From Victivallales bacterium (lineage in GTDB: Bacteria; Verrucomicrobiota; Lentisphaeria; Oligosphaerales; Lenti-02), in contig JABGQJ010000405.1 of NCBI GenBank assembly GCA_018648945.1, positions 1 to 7,047 on the forward strand: a stretch of DNA of 7,047 nt, in the 5' to 3' direction. The number at the start of each line of letters is the position of its first letter. The stretch's first letter is position 1. Both the position numbers and the translations under genes were made by a program. The notes beneath the pieces were generated by a model. The model did not search any database. It worked only from the letters and a program-made list of their open reading frames with translations, and was not told where the DNA came from. Shown one piece after another: positions 1 to 6,826 of the stretch.

Positions 1-1127
1 CCCGTGAGGAGATCGCCGTTTGCATCGCGTGAGCCAAGCAGATACTGAGAGCCCTTGCCAGGCATGGCGAGGACCATCGCCTTGCTCGTCGAATAGCACT
101 TGTGGAAGAAGGCAATGGAAGCGTCTTGGTTGTGGTAGGTGTCCTTTTCGAACACTGCACTGCCCCCAATGAAGATCTGCTCCCAGTTCCGGTCGGCATA
201 GATCATTGGCTTGGGCCTGAAATCGTAGCTGAGGGTTGCTGCCATTTTGAACCCGACCTTGCCGGCGTTCTCTAGAAGCGCCTTCATCCTGGCGTCCGGT
301 TTGAACGGCTGGCCTTTCACAATGCCGATGCCCGCCAGTAGGCCGCGCATGGAGAAATGCTCCCGGTCCACCGTTTCATAGTTGACGAAGTCGGCCAGTC
401 GCTGGAAGTACTCGAAGTCTCTTGGGAAGTCACCTGGTACGAGAACCCCGGAGAGATTGGGGAATCTCATCTTCGGTGGGTTGCCTGCTTTGGAGAGCGG
501 GTAGATCTTTGATTGCTCCAGCAGGGCCACGCCCTTGTCGGTCTTGCCATCCGCGAGGAAGGCCCGCAGAAAGATGAACACGCCATGGGTCCGTGACTTC
601 ACCACATAGTGGCCGTCGGGGATCTTGCCCTGGTAGTCGGCCGGGACAACGAGATATTTGCCGCCCTTGTTGCGGTCCGGCCCCGCCGCACCGATGTCTG
701 TAATCGGTCGATGCCACATGTCGTCCAGAAGTCCCTGCAACTTAGGCGGCATGTCCAGAACCATCGGCCCATCCTTCTTCAGGTCCAGCCAGGCAAAGGC
801 ATAGATCACGTCCGGATTGCCGGTGGTGTATTCCAAGTTGTAGTCAATACGGTCCTTCGCGATGATGAGGGTATTCGAGTCGTCGTCAAACGCTTTCCGC
901 TGACCCTCGCGCATGGCGTACATGTTCATGGCTGGCAAGGCCCAGAGGTAGGACTGCACGGCCCGCTGGAAGACAAGCTCATCGTGGAGGGCATCCGCAG
1001 ATTCCTGCGCCGGCTGGTTGCCAGGAAACGGGACATCCGCCAGCTCTTGGTAGTGACTTGAGCCCCGCTGTGTTTGGCATCCAGTTACCGCCAGCACACA
1101 AACGGTGAGCAAGAGTAGTGTTCTCAT
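1..1127 (-). CDS. DUF1254/DUF1214-family exported lipoprotein, C-terminus cut by the window edge
   Basis: Reading leftwards from ATG at 1125-1127, 375 codons stay open to the window edge, so the 3' end is missing. The N-terminus is a lipoprotein signal: Met-Arg, a Leu-rich stretch, then lipobox VTGC with the lipidated Cys at residue 17. The product should therefore be anchored to a membrane facing the periplasm or outside. Residues about 55-190 match the DUF1254 pattern: the GNPDVIYAFAWLDL segment at 103-116, a GPMVLDMPP strand at 120-128, then GGKYLVVPADYQGKIPDGHYVV at 155-176 (quoted loosely by position) and the HGVFIFLRAFL segment at 181-191. The last visible residues (GKGSQYLLGSRDANGDLLT, 357-375) match the start of the DUF1214 C-terminal part, usually followed by a Gly-Gly-x-x-Tyr-x-Leu strand. 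The family has no established biochemical activity, so none is given. The start is supported by AGGA at 1133-1136, five bases upstream. Codon use resembles its neighbours and no frameshift is seen. Confidence 0.92.
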   Translation of the reverse strand, partial: MRTLLLLTVCVLAVTGCQTQRGSSHYQELADVPFPGNQPAQESADALHDELVFQRAVQSYLWALPAMNMYAMREGQRKAFDDDSNTLIIAKDRIDYNLEYTTGNPDVIYAFAWLDLKKDGPMVLDMPPKLQGLLDDMWHRPITDIGAAGPDRNKGGKYLVVPADYQGKIPDGHYVVKSRTHGVFIFLRAFLADGKTDKGVALLEQSKIYPLSKAGNPPKMRFPNLSGVLVPGDFPRDFEYFQRLADFVNYETVDREHFSMRGLLAGIGIVKGQPFKPDARMKALLENAGKVGFKMAATLSYDFRPKPMIYADRNWEQIFIGGSAVFEKDTYHNQDASIAFFHKCYSTSKAMVLAMPGKGSQYLLGSRDANGDLLT

Positions 1128-1132
1128 TGTTT

Positions 1133-1136
1133 TCCT
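1133..1136 (-). promoter_or_regulatory. Ribosome binding site of the DUF1254-family gene
   Basis: AGGA on the minus strand lies five bases upstream of the ATG at 1127. It fixes the start immediately before the lipoprotein signal sequence. No clear -35/-10 pair was found upstream of it. Confidence 0.6.
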
Positions 1137-1264
1137 AGCTTTGGGTATTTGACCAATCCAGAATCGCTGGGCTTCCAGGTCCTGGCGGAGTGTGCCGGAG
1201 ACGGGGGGGGCAATGGCGGCTGGTACGGCGAGGGGAAACTACACCTGGTGGGTGGTCTTTGGTA

Positions 1265-1293
1265 TAGGCCTTTCGGCCTAGCATCCCCTAGGC
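1265..1293 (-). other. Two overlapping, mutually exclusive hairpins in the spacer
   Basis: TAGGCC (1265-1270) and GGCCTA (1275-1280) form a six-pair stem. Read on the minus strand, its loop is the GNRA tetraloop GAAA. GCCTAG (1276-1281) can instead pair with CTAGGC (1288-1293) around a six-base loop. The two stems share the middle segment, so only one can form at a time. The site lies about 140-165 bases upstream of the lipoprotein start, on the strand that would be its leader or an intercistronic RNA. No T-run follows either stem, so a plain intrinsic terminator is unlikely. A regulatory or processing role is inference only. Confidence 0.4.
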
Positions 1294-1401
1294 GCTGGCC
1301 CCATAATCCCACCTCCCCGTCCCGGCCTCAGTCCGGGCAAGGGTTCACCCGGAATGGGGTGGCGGTCTTGCAGGCGTTCATCGGGACTCTAAGGCAGCCG
1401 C

Positions 1402-3684
1402 CTATCGTCGCCGACCGCCGCCAGAGCGCCCGCTGGATCGCGAGCCGCTGGAGCGTGAGCGTGAGCGGGTGGAGCTCGATCTGCTGCTTGACCTGGACCG
1501 TCCCGATTGCGAGACGCCGGAGAGACGGTTTCCCGTTTTTCGGCTCCTGGCGGCGCGGTTCAACTGCGGCAGGCTGCTCCTGCTACTCGTGCGCGTTGGC
1601 GTTCGTATGGTCCCTGTCTTGGTGGGCGTGCGCGTGGGCGTGCGTGTCGGCACCGACTTCCAGCTGTTTCCTTGGCGGCTCTGCCAGCCGTTGTCCGACC
1701 GCTTGTAGATATTCCCGTTCTTGCCGACGTAGACATCCCCGTGCTTGTTCTTGACGACGGCACCGGATTTCCCGGTCCACTTGTTCTTCCCGGCAATGCC
1801 CTTGGCACCGCCGGAGGTCTCGAAGCCAGCAACTGTCCTGCCTCCCTGGGAACGGTGTCCGGCACGCGCCCAGTCATTGCCGTTGCTGACGGCGGTCCGC
1901 CCCCAGGAGCCGTAGGGGGTGTTGGCGCGAGCTTGGGCGGCGTAACGCCCCGTGTAGGGATTGTAGGCTTGCCTGGCTCCGGCGCTGCCACGGGGTCCAT
2001 AGCGGTAGGCACCGCGCGAGTAGGTGCCGGTGCGTGGGTTGTAGGCCGCGCCTCGTCCGGCGCCGCCATAGGGCCCGTAGACATGGGCACTCCGGACGTA
2101 GCCGCCGTGGTGGTAGTCGTACCGGGCGGCAGAGCCATAGGAGTAGTAGTGGGAGTGGTGATGGTAGTGACTGTAGTGATGATGATGGTCGTCGTTGCCG
2201 AGCCAGTAGCCGAGACCGAACATGAGGAGACCCGAGGCGGCGACGTAGCTCCCCGAGTAGCCGGAGGTGTACCCCACGATCACCGTATCGGGCGTGGAGT
2301 CGTAGACGTATACGTAGGTGAGATTGTGTTTGGGGTGGCTGGCCGGGATGGTGTAGATGACCTTGGGGACACTGCTGGCGACAGCCCACGGCCCGGCGGG
2401 GGACTTGGCGACGAACCAGATGCCTTGGTGGCAGCAGTAGTAGTCCTTGCCAACCTTCAGGACACTGTTGGGAGTGTTTGCCGCGTAGTAGACGGTGGTC
2501 CCGTCGATCTTCACGAACTGCGGCTTGCCCTCGTAGACAACCGTGACCTTTACCTCGCTCCGCTTCACCGTGGCTTTCCGGGGGATGGAGGCGAGGAGTA
2601 CGGCAGCCTCGGCGTCGGGGGTGCCGGGAACGGAGGACAGGACGTAGGCTCGGGGGTGGTCCTCGGGGATCAGGGCAAACTCCGGGGGCAGGTCGCTGGT
2701 GGCTGCGGTCCAGGGACCATCCAGAGACTGCGCCCGAAACCAACGACCCGCAGTCAGGAAGTAGTGGTTCCCCTGGCGTGTATGCAGGAAGATGTCACTC
2801 TCGCTGTTGGCAACGTAGAGCAGGGGGGTGGTGCCAACTGGACTGTAGGAGGCGGCACCATCGGTCACGATCAGCTCGGAGGGGCGCTTGGCGACGAAGA
2901 CTTTCGGCACGGCCTTGACTGGCTTGCCAGGGAGGTTGGCCCGGACGGCTTCCCAGTTGGCGTCATCGGGAAGCTTCCGCAGGTCGGCGGGCAGCTGTGT
3001 CGCGGCCTTCCATTGCCCAGACTTGAGGTCGCTCGTAGTGAGCCACCCATCGCCATTGAGCAGGTAGATGTTCGGGGTGCCGACTTCGAGGAACACGTCC
3101 CAATTCGTGTTGACGGCGTAGAGGAGCTTGGTGCCCTTGACGGCTTGGAACTTTGGCTCGCCCAGGAAGATGACCAGGATGGCCGGCTCCGTGCTCCGGA
3201 AGATCGGGGGCGGCTCGAGGTTGACCTCTGTTGGTCGCTGCTGTTGCTCGGAGCGTTCGAGTCCGGCGATGATTCTGTCCAGGGAGACCAGCAGCTGCTG
3301 GCGCGCGGGCTTCAGCGCCCTGCGAACGGTCCTCTCGTGGTCCTCGGCATCCCTTGCCGATACGTTTGGGAAGCGGATCTTGGTGACGGCCCATTCCTTG
3401 AAGAGCACGGTGCGCGTATCGAAGTCGGTCTTGGTAGCCGCAGTTACTGTGGCGGCACCATATACCGGTTCCTTCGCGCCCTGCGGGGTTACCGCAACAG
3501 CCGCGACGGCGGTCAGCTGCGCGTAGTCTTTCCAGGCGTCGATCTGCGGCTGGTACACGACGACTTCGCTGCCACCGTCCTTGAAGAGGCGGGGCCAGGT
3601 CAATTCGACTACCTCAGGCTCGGCGGCGGGCACGAGCCACGCCATTGAGCATACCACTGCGGTCAGTGCTATCATTCTCATCAT
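1402..3684 (-). CDS. Large exported triple-repeat protein with His/Tyr/Gly-rich region and basic low-complexity tail
   Basis: This encodes 760 residues from the ATG at 3684. Residues 1-20 are a Sec signal peptide (MMRM, hydrophobic core, VPA before A21-E22); the mature part starts with a WPR and YQPQIDAWKDY segment (27-54). Three tandem repeats follow with a period of about 100-110 residues: LLYAVN at 187-192 with GQWKAAT at 223-229; LLYVAN at 288-293 with GPWTAAT at 323-329; VYYAAN at 398-403 with GPWAVAS at 431-437. Each repeat has a central aromatic strand (YLLNGDGWL, YFLTAGRWF, YYCCHQGIWF), suggesting a beta-rich fold. Next comes a Gly-rich hydrophobic stretch (about 471-496), a His/Tyr cluster (498-516), YNPRTGTY (548-555) and YNPYTGRY (574-581), a DVYVGKNGNIYKR strand (650-662), then a TPTR-repeat and Ser/Arg tail (679-760). 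I recall such proteins deposited under the loose name carbohydrate-binding family V/XII; carbohydrate binding is unproven. Location is probably periplasmic or cell surface. A longer reading from 3789 adds 35 residues in front of the signal peptide and is rejected. Confidence 0.88.
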   Translation of the reverse strand: MMRMIALTAVVCSMAWLVPAAEPEVVELTWPRLFKDGGSEVVVYQPQIDAWKDYAQLTAVAAVAVTPQGAKEPVYGAATVTAATKTDFDTRTVLFKEWAVTKIRFPNVSARDAEDHERTVRRALKPARQQLLVSLDRIIAGLERSEQQQRPTEVNLEPPPIFRSTEPAILVIFLGEPKFQAVKGTKLLYAVNTNWDVFLEVGTPNIYLLNGDGWLTTSDLKSGQWKAATQLPADLRKLPDDANWEAVRANLPGKPVKAVPKVFVAKRPSELIVTDGAASYSPVGTTPLLYVANSESDIFLHTRQGNHYFLTAGRWFRAQSLDGPWTAATSDLPPEFALIPEDHPRAYVLSSVPGTPDAEAAVLLASIPRKATVKRSEVKVTVVYEGKPQFVKIDGTTVYYAANTPNSVLKVGKDYYCCHQGIWFVAKSPAGPWAVASSVPKVIYTIPASHPKHNLTYVYVYDSTPDTVIVGYTSGYSGSYVAASGLLMFGLGYWLGNDDHHHHYSHYHHHSHYYSYGSAARYDYHHGGYVRSAHVYGPYGGAGRGAAYNPRTGTYSRGAYRYGPRGSAGARQAYNPYTGRYAAQARANTPYGSWGRTAVSNGNDWARAGHRSQGGRTVAGFETSGGAKGIAGKNKWTGKSGAVVKNKHGDVYVGKNGNIYKRSDNGWQSRQGNSWKSVPTRTPTRTPTKTGTIRTPTRTSSRSSLPQLNRAARSRKTGNRLSGVSQSGRSRSSSRSSSTRSRSRSSGSRSSGRSGGGRRR
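1622..1645. repeat. 12-bp perfect-but-one tandem duplication within the coding tail
   Basis: GTGGGCGTGCGC (1622-1633) is followed directly by GTGGGCGTGCGT (1634-1645). On the minus strand it encodes part of the Thr-Pro-Thr-Arg repeat in the C-terminal tail of the exported protein. The unit length is a multiple of three, so changes in copy number would keep the frame. Confidence 0.75.
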
Positions 3685-3689
3685 TCTGT

Positions 3690-3694
3690 CTCCT
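3690..3694 (-). promoter_or_regulatory. Ribosome binding site that decides the start of the large exported protein
   Basis: AGGAG on the minus strand lies five bases before the ATG at 3684 and eight before the second ATG at 3681. Both give a normal signal peptide and differ by one Met. This site excludes the upstream in-frame ATG at 3789, which would bury the signal sequence. Confidence 0.75.
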
Positions 3695-3807
3695 GTACGC
3701 GTCCGGTAACGGGTGACGCAACTGTCTTCGTCTTGATAGGCGAGCCGTTGCGTTCGATACGGGCGAGCGGTCGGAGGGCTTCCGGCCACCCTAGTTTTCC
3801 GTAAAGT

Positions 3808-3825
3808 AGGGCGAGTGATCGCCCT
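3808..3825. other. Seven-pair hairpin or operator-like palindrome upstream of the exported protein
   Basis: AGGGCGA (3808-3814) and TCGCCCT (3819-3825) are exact reverse complements around GTGA, a GNRA-type loop on the plus strand. It lies about 125 bases upstream of the exported-protein start, where a promoter or operator could be. No T-run follows on either strand, so it is not a terminator. Confidence 0.45.
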
Positions 3826-3940
3826 GCACCATAGGCCCTTGTGCCTAGCCTGGATCGTTCACGCGCATCTACCGCGAACCCGGATTGCACTGCATCTCAG
3901 CCTGTTGTGTCAGAACGCCGACCTTGACGGGTGCCAGCCC

Positions 3941-4079
3941 TGGAGCGGTCGCGGCCTCGCGACCATCTTCGGGATGCATCGCCAACACGACCGCGCCTTC
4001 GCAGACACCCCGGAACGGTTCTGGCTGGCGAGACGGCCCCGGCGCATGGCGCCGTGGTCGCGAGGCCGCGACCGCTCCA
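3941..4079. repeat. Perfect 25-bp inverted repeat with self-palindromic arms (BIME- or MITE-like)
   Basis: The left arm (3941-3965, starting TGGAGCGGTCGCGG) and the right arm (4055-4079, ending CCGCGACCGCTCCA) are exact reverse complements over all 25 bases, separated by 89 bases. Each arm also contains its own seven-pair hairpin, GGTCGCG/CGCGACC around a four-base loop: 3947-3964 and 4056-4073. This nested symmetry resembles paired REP sequences (BIMEs), which are palindromes in opposite orientation. A small non-autonomous transposon is the alternative, but no target-site duplication is seen at the outer edges. No transposase gene lies nearby. Confidence 0.75.
4040..4054. other. Six-pair hairpin abutting the right arm of the inverted repeat
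   Basis: CGGCGC (4040-4045) and GCGCCG (4049-4054) pair exactly around ATG. It touches the right arm of the large inverted repeat, so two hairpins stand side by side at 4040-4073. Confidence 0.5.
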
Positions 4080-4135
4080 CGGGGTTCGCCAGGAGGGGTT
4101 GCTCCCTGTTGGCTCTTGGGAGGGGGCACCAGTAT

Positions 4136-4217
4136 GGTATGTGTCCCCAGGCGCTCCAATCGATGCTCCCATGTGGGCAGTGGCCACACACGTACCGAAC
4201 TGACATGCGTCCCCGGG
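4136..4217. repeat. Cluster of short inverted and direct repeats upstream of the kinase
   Basis: GGTATGTGT (4136-4144) faces ACACGTACC (4188-4196), pairing at eight of nine positions with the ninth a G-T. ATGTGTCCCCAGG (4139-4151) recurs as ATGCGTCCCCGGG (4205-4217), 11 of 13 identical. GTGGCCAC at 4180-4187 is a perfect palindrome. The cluster lies between the large inverted repeat and the kinase start. It could be another dispersed repeat or a set of binding sites. Confidence 0.4.
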
Positions 4218-4291
4218 ACTCCTCTGGATGTGTTCGGGATGCGTGGCATGGTATGGGGATCAGGATCAGCAACTAACCGGGGTATCTGCCG

Positions 4292-6826
4292 ATGGACAGC
4301 GCTGGGAGCCAACGAAGGAGGACATGGGCGACCGCCAGGGCGATCGTCGGTGTGGCGGCATTGCTCTTCCTCGTGCCCTCCCTCGCGTCCGCTGCCGGGC
4401 CGGACCCCTCCCAGGACGTGGCACACCACTGGCAGGCCGTCGTCATCACAATTCTAGCGCTTGCTCAGGCAGCGCTGACCGTCTACCTGTTGGTGAACCG
4501 CAGAAGGCGACAGAGGGCTGAGCTGGCCCTCGGCAGAAGCGAAGCGAAGCTGATGGCCTTCATCAACAGCTCCGAGGACGCCATCTGCATCCGCGACCGC
4601 GAGCGGCGGCTCGTCGTCTGGAATGGTGTTTTCGCCAAAGCCATCAAGCTGAACTGCGGAGTCGATGCCGAGGTCGGCATGCGGGCCGAGGATTACCTCG
4701 ATCCGGAGGTCCTTCCCCAGTACGAGGCGCAGCGGGAGTTGCAGAAACGCGCCCTTGCCGGCGAGGCCCAGAAGGGGGGGTGCACCTACGCCTGCCCGGA
4801 CGGCAAGACGCTCTACCTCGAGATGTCATGGTCACCCATTCGGGACGGGGACAGGGTTACTGGCCTGGCGGAGATTACGCGGGACTGTACGGAACGGAGA
4901 GAGATGGACCTGGACCTGCGCACAAGTGAGAAGAGGTTTCGCGCGCTCATGCGGAACAGTGTTGAGGCCATTTGGTGTATCGAGATGGCGCCGCCGATTC
5001 CGCTCGATCTTGCCGAAGACGAGCAGATCGAGCATATCTACCGGTTCGCGCGAATAGCGGAGGCGAATGACGCATGGGCACGCCAGACAGGGCACGAGAA
5101 CGGGGAGGAGATGATCGGCATGATGGTGAGCGAATTCCTCCCCCAGACGGAGCCTGAGAACACGGCGATTCTCAGGGAGATCGTGCGCTGCAACTACAGC
5201 TTGACCAATTTCATATCCCGTGAGTGTTACGGCGATGGGGAGATGCAAGTTTTCATCAACAACGTGGTCGGAGGGATCGAGGATGGCCACGTGCCCAGAG
5301 TGTGGGGCACATCACGAGACATCACGGCCGGCGAAGCCGCTCGGGAACGTCTGCGAAATGCCGAGGAGAAGTACCGCACGGTGGTGGAGAATGCCAGCGA
5401 GTCCATCTATGTCGCACAAGACGAGAAGGTGAAGTACTGCAACGCACAGGCGCTGGCTATCATGGGCTACTCGGAGGATGAATTTCACTCCAAGCGGTTC
5501 GTGGAGTTCATCCATCCAGACGACCGAAGCAAAGCTCGGGAGGAGTACGGGAAGCGTCTCTCTGGTGAGAAGCCATCCTCCTCCTATACCATTCGGGTGG
5601 TCACGAAAAGCGGCAGCGAGAGATGGGTCATCGTGAACTCGGTGCGGATCGACTGGGAGGGGCGTCCTGCAACCCTTGCCATGCTCTCCGACATCACGGA
5701 ACTCAGAGCTGTCCAGGACCAACTGCGCGAGACCGAAACGAAGTACCGCACCGTGGCCGAGTTCACCTACGACTGGGAATCCTGGGAAGCACCGGATGGT
5801 GCTTTCCTCTATGTCTCGCCTTCCTGCGAGCGCATCACGGGGTATTCGTCCGATGAATTCATCAGCGATCCGTCTTTGATCGCGAGGATCCTCGCTGAGG
5901 AGGATCTCGAGGTCTGGTGGGAGCACCGGGAGGAGGTCCGGCAGGGCCACCACGAGCGGGTCGAATTCCGGATCAGGACGAGAAGCGGGGAGATCCGTTG
6001 GCTCGAGCATGCGTGTATCCGAGTGACTGGCCCCGCCGGGGAATTCCTGGGGCTTCGTGCGAGCAACCGTGACATTACGCTTCGCAAGCAGGCGGAGGAC
6101 GAGGCGAACAAGCATCGCGACACCCTCGCTCACATGGCCCGGCTGACCACGATGGGTGAGCTTGCCGCGTCCCTGGCACACGAACTCAACCAGCCACTGA
6201 CGGGGATACTCAGCAACGCGCAAGCAGCCCGCATGTACCTGGGCCGCGACGAGCCGGACCTGGAGGTGCTGGCCGAGATCGTCGACGACATCATCGCCGA
6301 TGACAAGCGCGCAGGCGAGGTGATCCGGCGCCTGCGTGCGTTCCTGACCAAAGGGCAGCATGAGCTGGCAGCCGTGGATATGGGGGGGCTGATTCGGGAC
6401 ACCGTCGAGATCATCCGCAACGAAACCATGATCCAGGGCGTGTCTGTAACCGTGGACGTGGCGAGCGAAGCGCTGATCGTGCTGGGGGACGCTGTCCAGC
6501 TCCAGCAGGTCCTGGTCAATTTCTGTGTCAACGGCGAACAGGCCATGGCGCAGATGCCAGCCGAGGACAGGGCGCTGGCTATCCATGCTCAGGTGGGCGA
6601 GCAGGGCAACGTGTGCGTGTGGGTCCGCGACCATGGCCCGGGCATCGCGCCGGAGGCGCTCGACCGGGTATTTGAGCCGTTCTACTCCACCAAGCCCGAA
6701 GGCATGGGCATGGGGTTGGCCATCTGTCGGTCCATCATGGAGGCCCACGGCGGTAGAATATGGGCGGAGAACGTACCGGATGGGGGTGTTGCCATGTGGC
6801 TTGAGTTGCCCCTCGCGAACTCCTAG
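4292..6826 (+). CDS. Membrane-anchored multi-PAS sensor histidine kinase, FixL-like transmitter
   Basis: This encodes 844 residues. Two hydrophobic segments (about 15-36 and 48-69) sit at the N-terminus; the first could be a cleaved signal (LASA before AG). The stretch between them is only about a dozen residues, so external sensing is unlikely; RRRRQRAE follows at the membrane face. Four cytoplasmic PAS domains follow, at about 82-202, 211-346, 357-475 and 482-602, most ending in a DIT-type PAC motif (TSRDIT 340-345, SDIT 466-469, NRDIT 592-596). The transmitter has the H-box GELAASLAHELNQPL with phosphoacceptor His630, an N-box around Asn747, the G1 box DHGPGI (780-785), an F-box FEPFYST (794-800) and the G2 box GMGMGL (804-809). 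All catalytic residues are present. It should autophosphorylate and pass phosphate to a response regulator, but none is visible downstream. The ligand is unknown; no heme-binding signature was recognised. The start ATG has only a weak GGGG (4279-4282) nine bases upstream. No later start preserves both hydrophobic segments with a better site. Confidence 0.96.
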   Translation: MDSAGSQRRRTWATARAIVGVAALLFLVPSLASAAGPDPSQDVAHHWQAVVITILALAQAALTVYLLVNRRRRQRAELALGRSEAKLMAFINSSEDAICIRDRERRLVVWNGVFAKAIKLNCGVDAEVGMRAEDYLDPEVLPQYEAQRELQKRALAGEAQKGGCTYACPDGKTLYLEMSWSPIRDGDRVTGLAEITRDCTERREMDLDLRTSEKRFRALMRNSVEAIWCIEMAPPIPLDLAEDEQIEHIYRFARIAEANDAWARQTGHENGEEMIGMMVSEFLPQTEPENTAILREIVRCNYSLTNFISRECYGDGEMQVFINNVVGGIEDGHVPRVWGTSRDITAGEAARERLRNAEEKYRTVVENASESIYVAQDEKVKYCNAQALAIMGYSEDEFHSKRFVEFIHPDDRSKAREEYGKRLSGEKPSSSYTIRVVTKSGSERWVIVNSVRIDWEGRPATLAMLSDITELRAVQDQLRETETKYRTVAEFTYDWESWEAPDGAFLYVSPSCERITGYSSDEFISDPSLIARILAEEDLEVWWEHREEVRQGHHERVEFRIRTRSGEIRWLEHACIRVTGPAGEFLGLRASNRDITLRKQAEDEANKHRDTLAHMARLTTMGELAASLAHELNQPLTGILSNAQAARMYLGRDEPDLEVLAEIVDDIIADDKRAGEVIRRLRAFLTKGQHELAAVDMGGLIRDTVEIIRNETMIQGVSVTVDVASEALIVLGDAVQLQQVLVNFCVNGEQAMAQMPAEDRALAIHAQVGEQGNVCVWVRDHGPGIAPEALDRVFEPFYSTKPEGMGMGLAICRSIMEAHGGRIWAENVPDGGVAMWLELPLANS

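Larger units (their letters stand above)
1128..1401. other. Spacer between the two minus-strand genes
   Basis: No credible gene is visible. It holds the ribosome binding site of the downstream lipoprotein gene, a pair of overlapping hairpins (1265-1293), a run of eight G at 1203-1210, and three alternating CCCGG/CCGGG/CCCGG blocks at 1321-1325, 1333-1337 and 1348-1352 that could pair in two ways. A 62-codon proline-rich frame (1312 down to 1124, GTG start) ends in an ATGA overlap with the lipoprotein start, but it lacks a properly spaced ribosome binding site and is probably not a gene. No hairpin followed by a T-run was found, so there is no evident intrinsic terminator for the large upstream gene. 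Confidence 0.6.
3685..4291. other. Divergent spacer of about 600 bp, repeat-rich and without a credible gene
   Basis: It separates the start of the minus-strand exported protein from the start of the plus-strand kinase, so both promoters should lie here. Several open frames cross it on both strands, but their translations are Arg/Pro/Ser-rich, run through the inverted repeats and resemble no protein; I reject them. Contents noted: a hairpin at 3808-3825, the paired palindromic repeat at 3941-4079, a short hairpin at 4040-4054, and a group of small repeats at 4136-4217. A weak promoter-like pair for the kinase is TTGGCT at about 4109-4114 and TATGGT at about 4133-4138, with 18 bases between; this is low confidence. 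Confidence 0.7.

Noticed and set aside
1124..1312. A 62-codon proline-rich frame in the spacer with an ATGA overlap at the lipoprotein start
   Set aside because: The overlap is suggestive of coupling, but the GTG start has a purine-rich block directly against it with no spacing, the product has no recognisable features, and the frame runs through the overlapping hairpins.
1321..1352. Alternating CCCGG/CCGGG blocks as a possible terminator of the large minus-strand gene
   Set aside because: The stems are five pairs only and no T-run follows on the minus strand.
1507..3648. A 713-codon open frame on the plus strand opposite the exported protein
   Set aside because: It is the antisense shadow of a GC-rich gene: it has Val/Gly/Asp-rich low complexity, no domain pattern and no good start site, while the minus strand carries a signal peptide, a ribosome binding site and clear internal repeats.
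3941..4079. Integron attC site or a complete insertion sequence
   Set aside because: The arms lack the attC core motifs, the unit is too small for a transposase, and no target duplication is visible.
3885..4457. A 190-codon plus-strand frame, and several minus-strand frames, across the divergent spacer
   Set aside because: They pass through the inverted-repeat arms, are rich in Arg/Pro/Ser/Gly, and match no family I recognise. Frames open on several strands at once reflect base composition.
4315..4521. AAGGAGG at 4315-4321 followed by ATG at 4324 in another frame (about 65 codons) inside the kinase start
   Set aside because: The spacing to the ATG is only two bases and the product is Arg/Pro-rich without features. 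In the kinase frame the site has no start codon at a usable distance, so it is probably chance.
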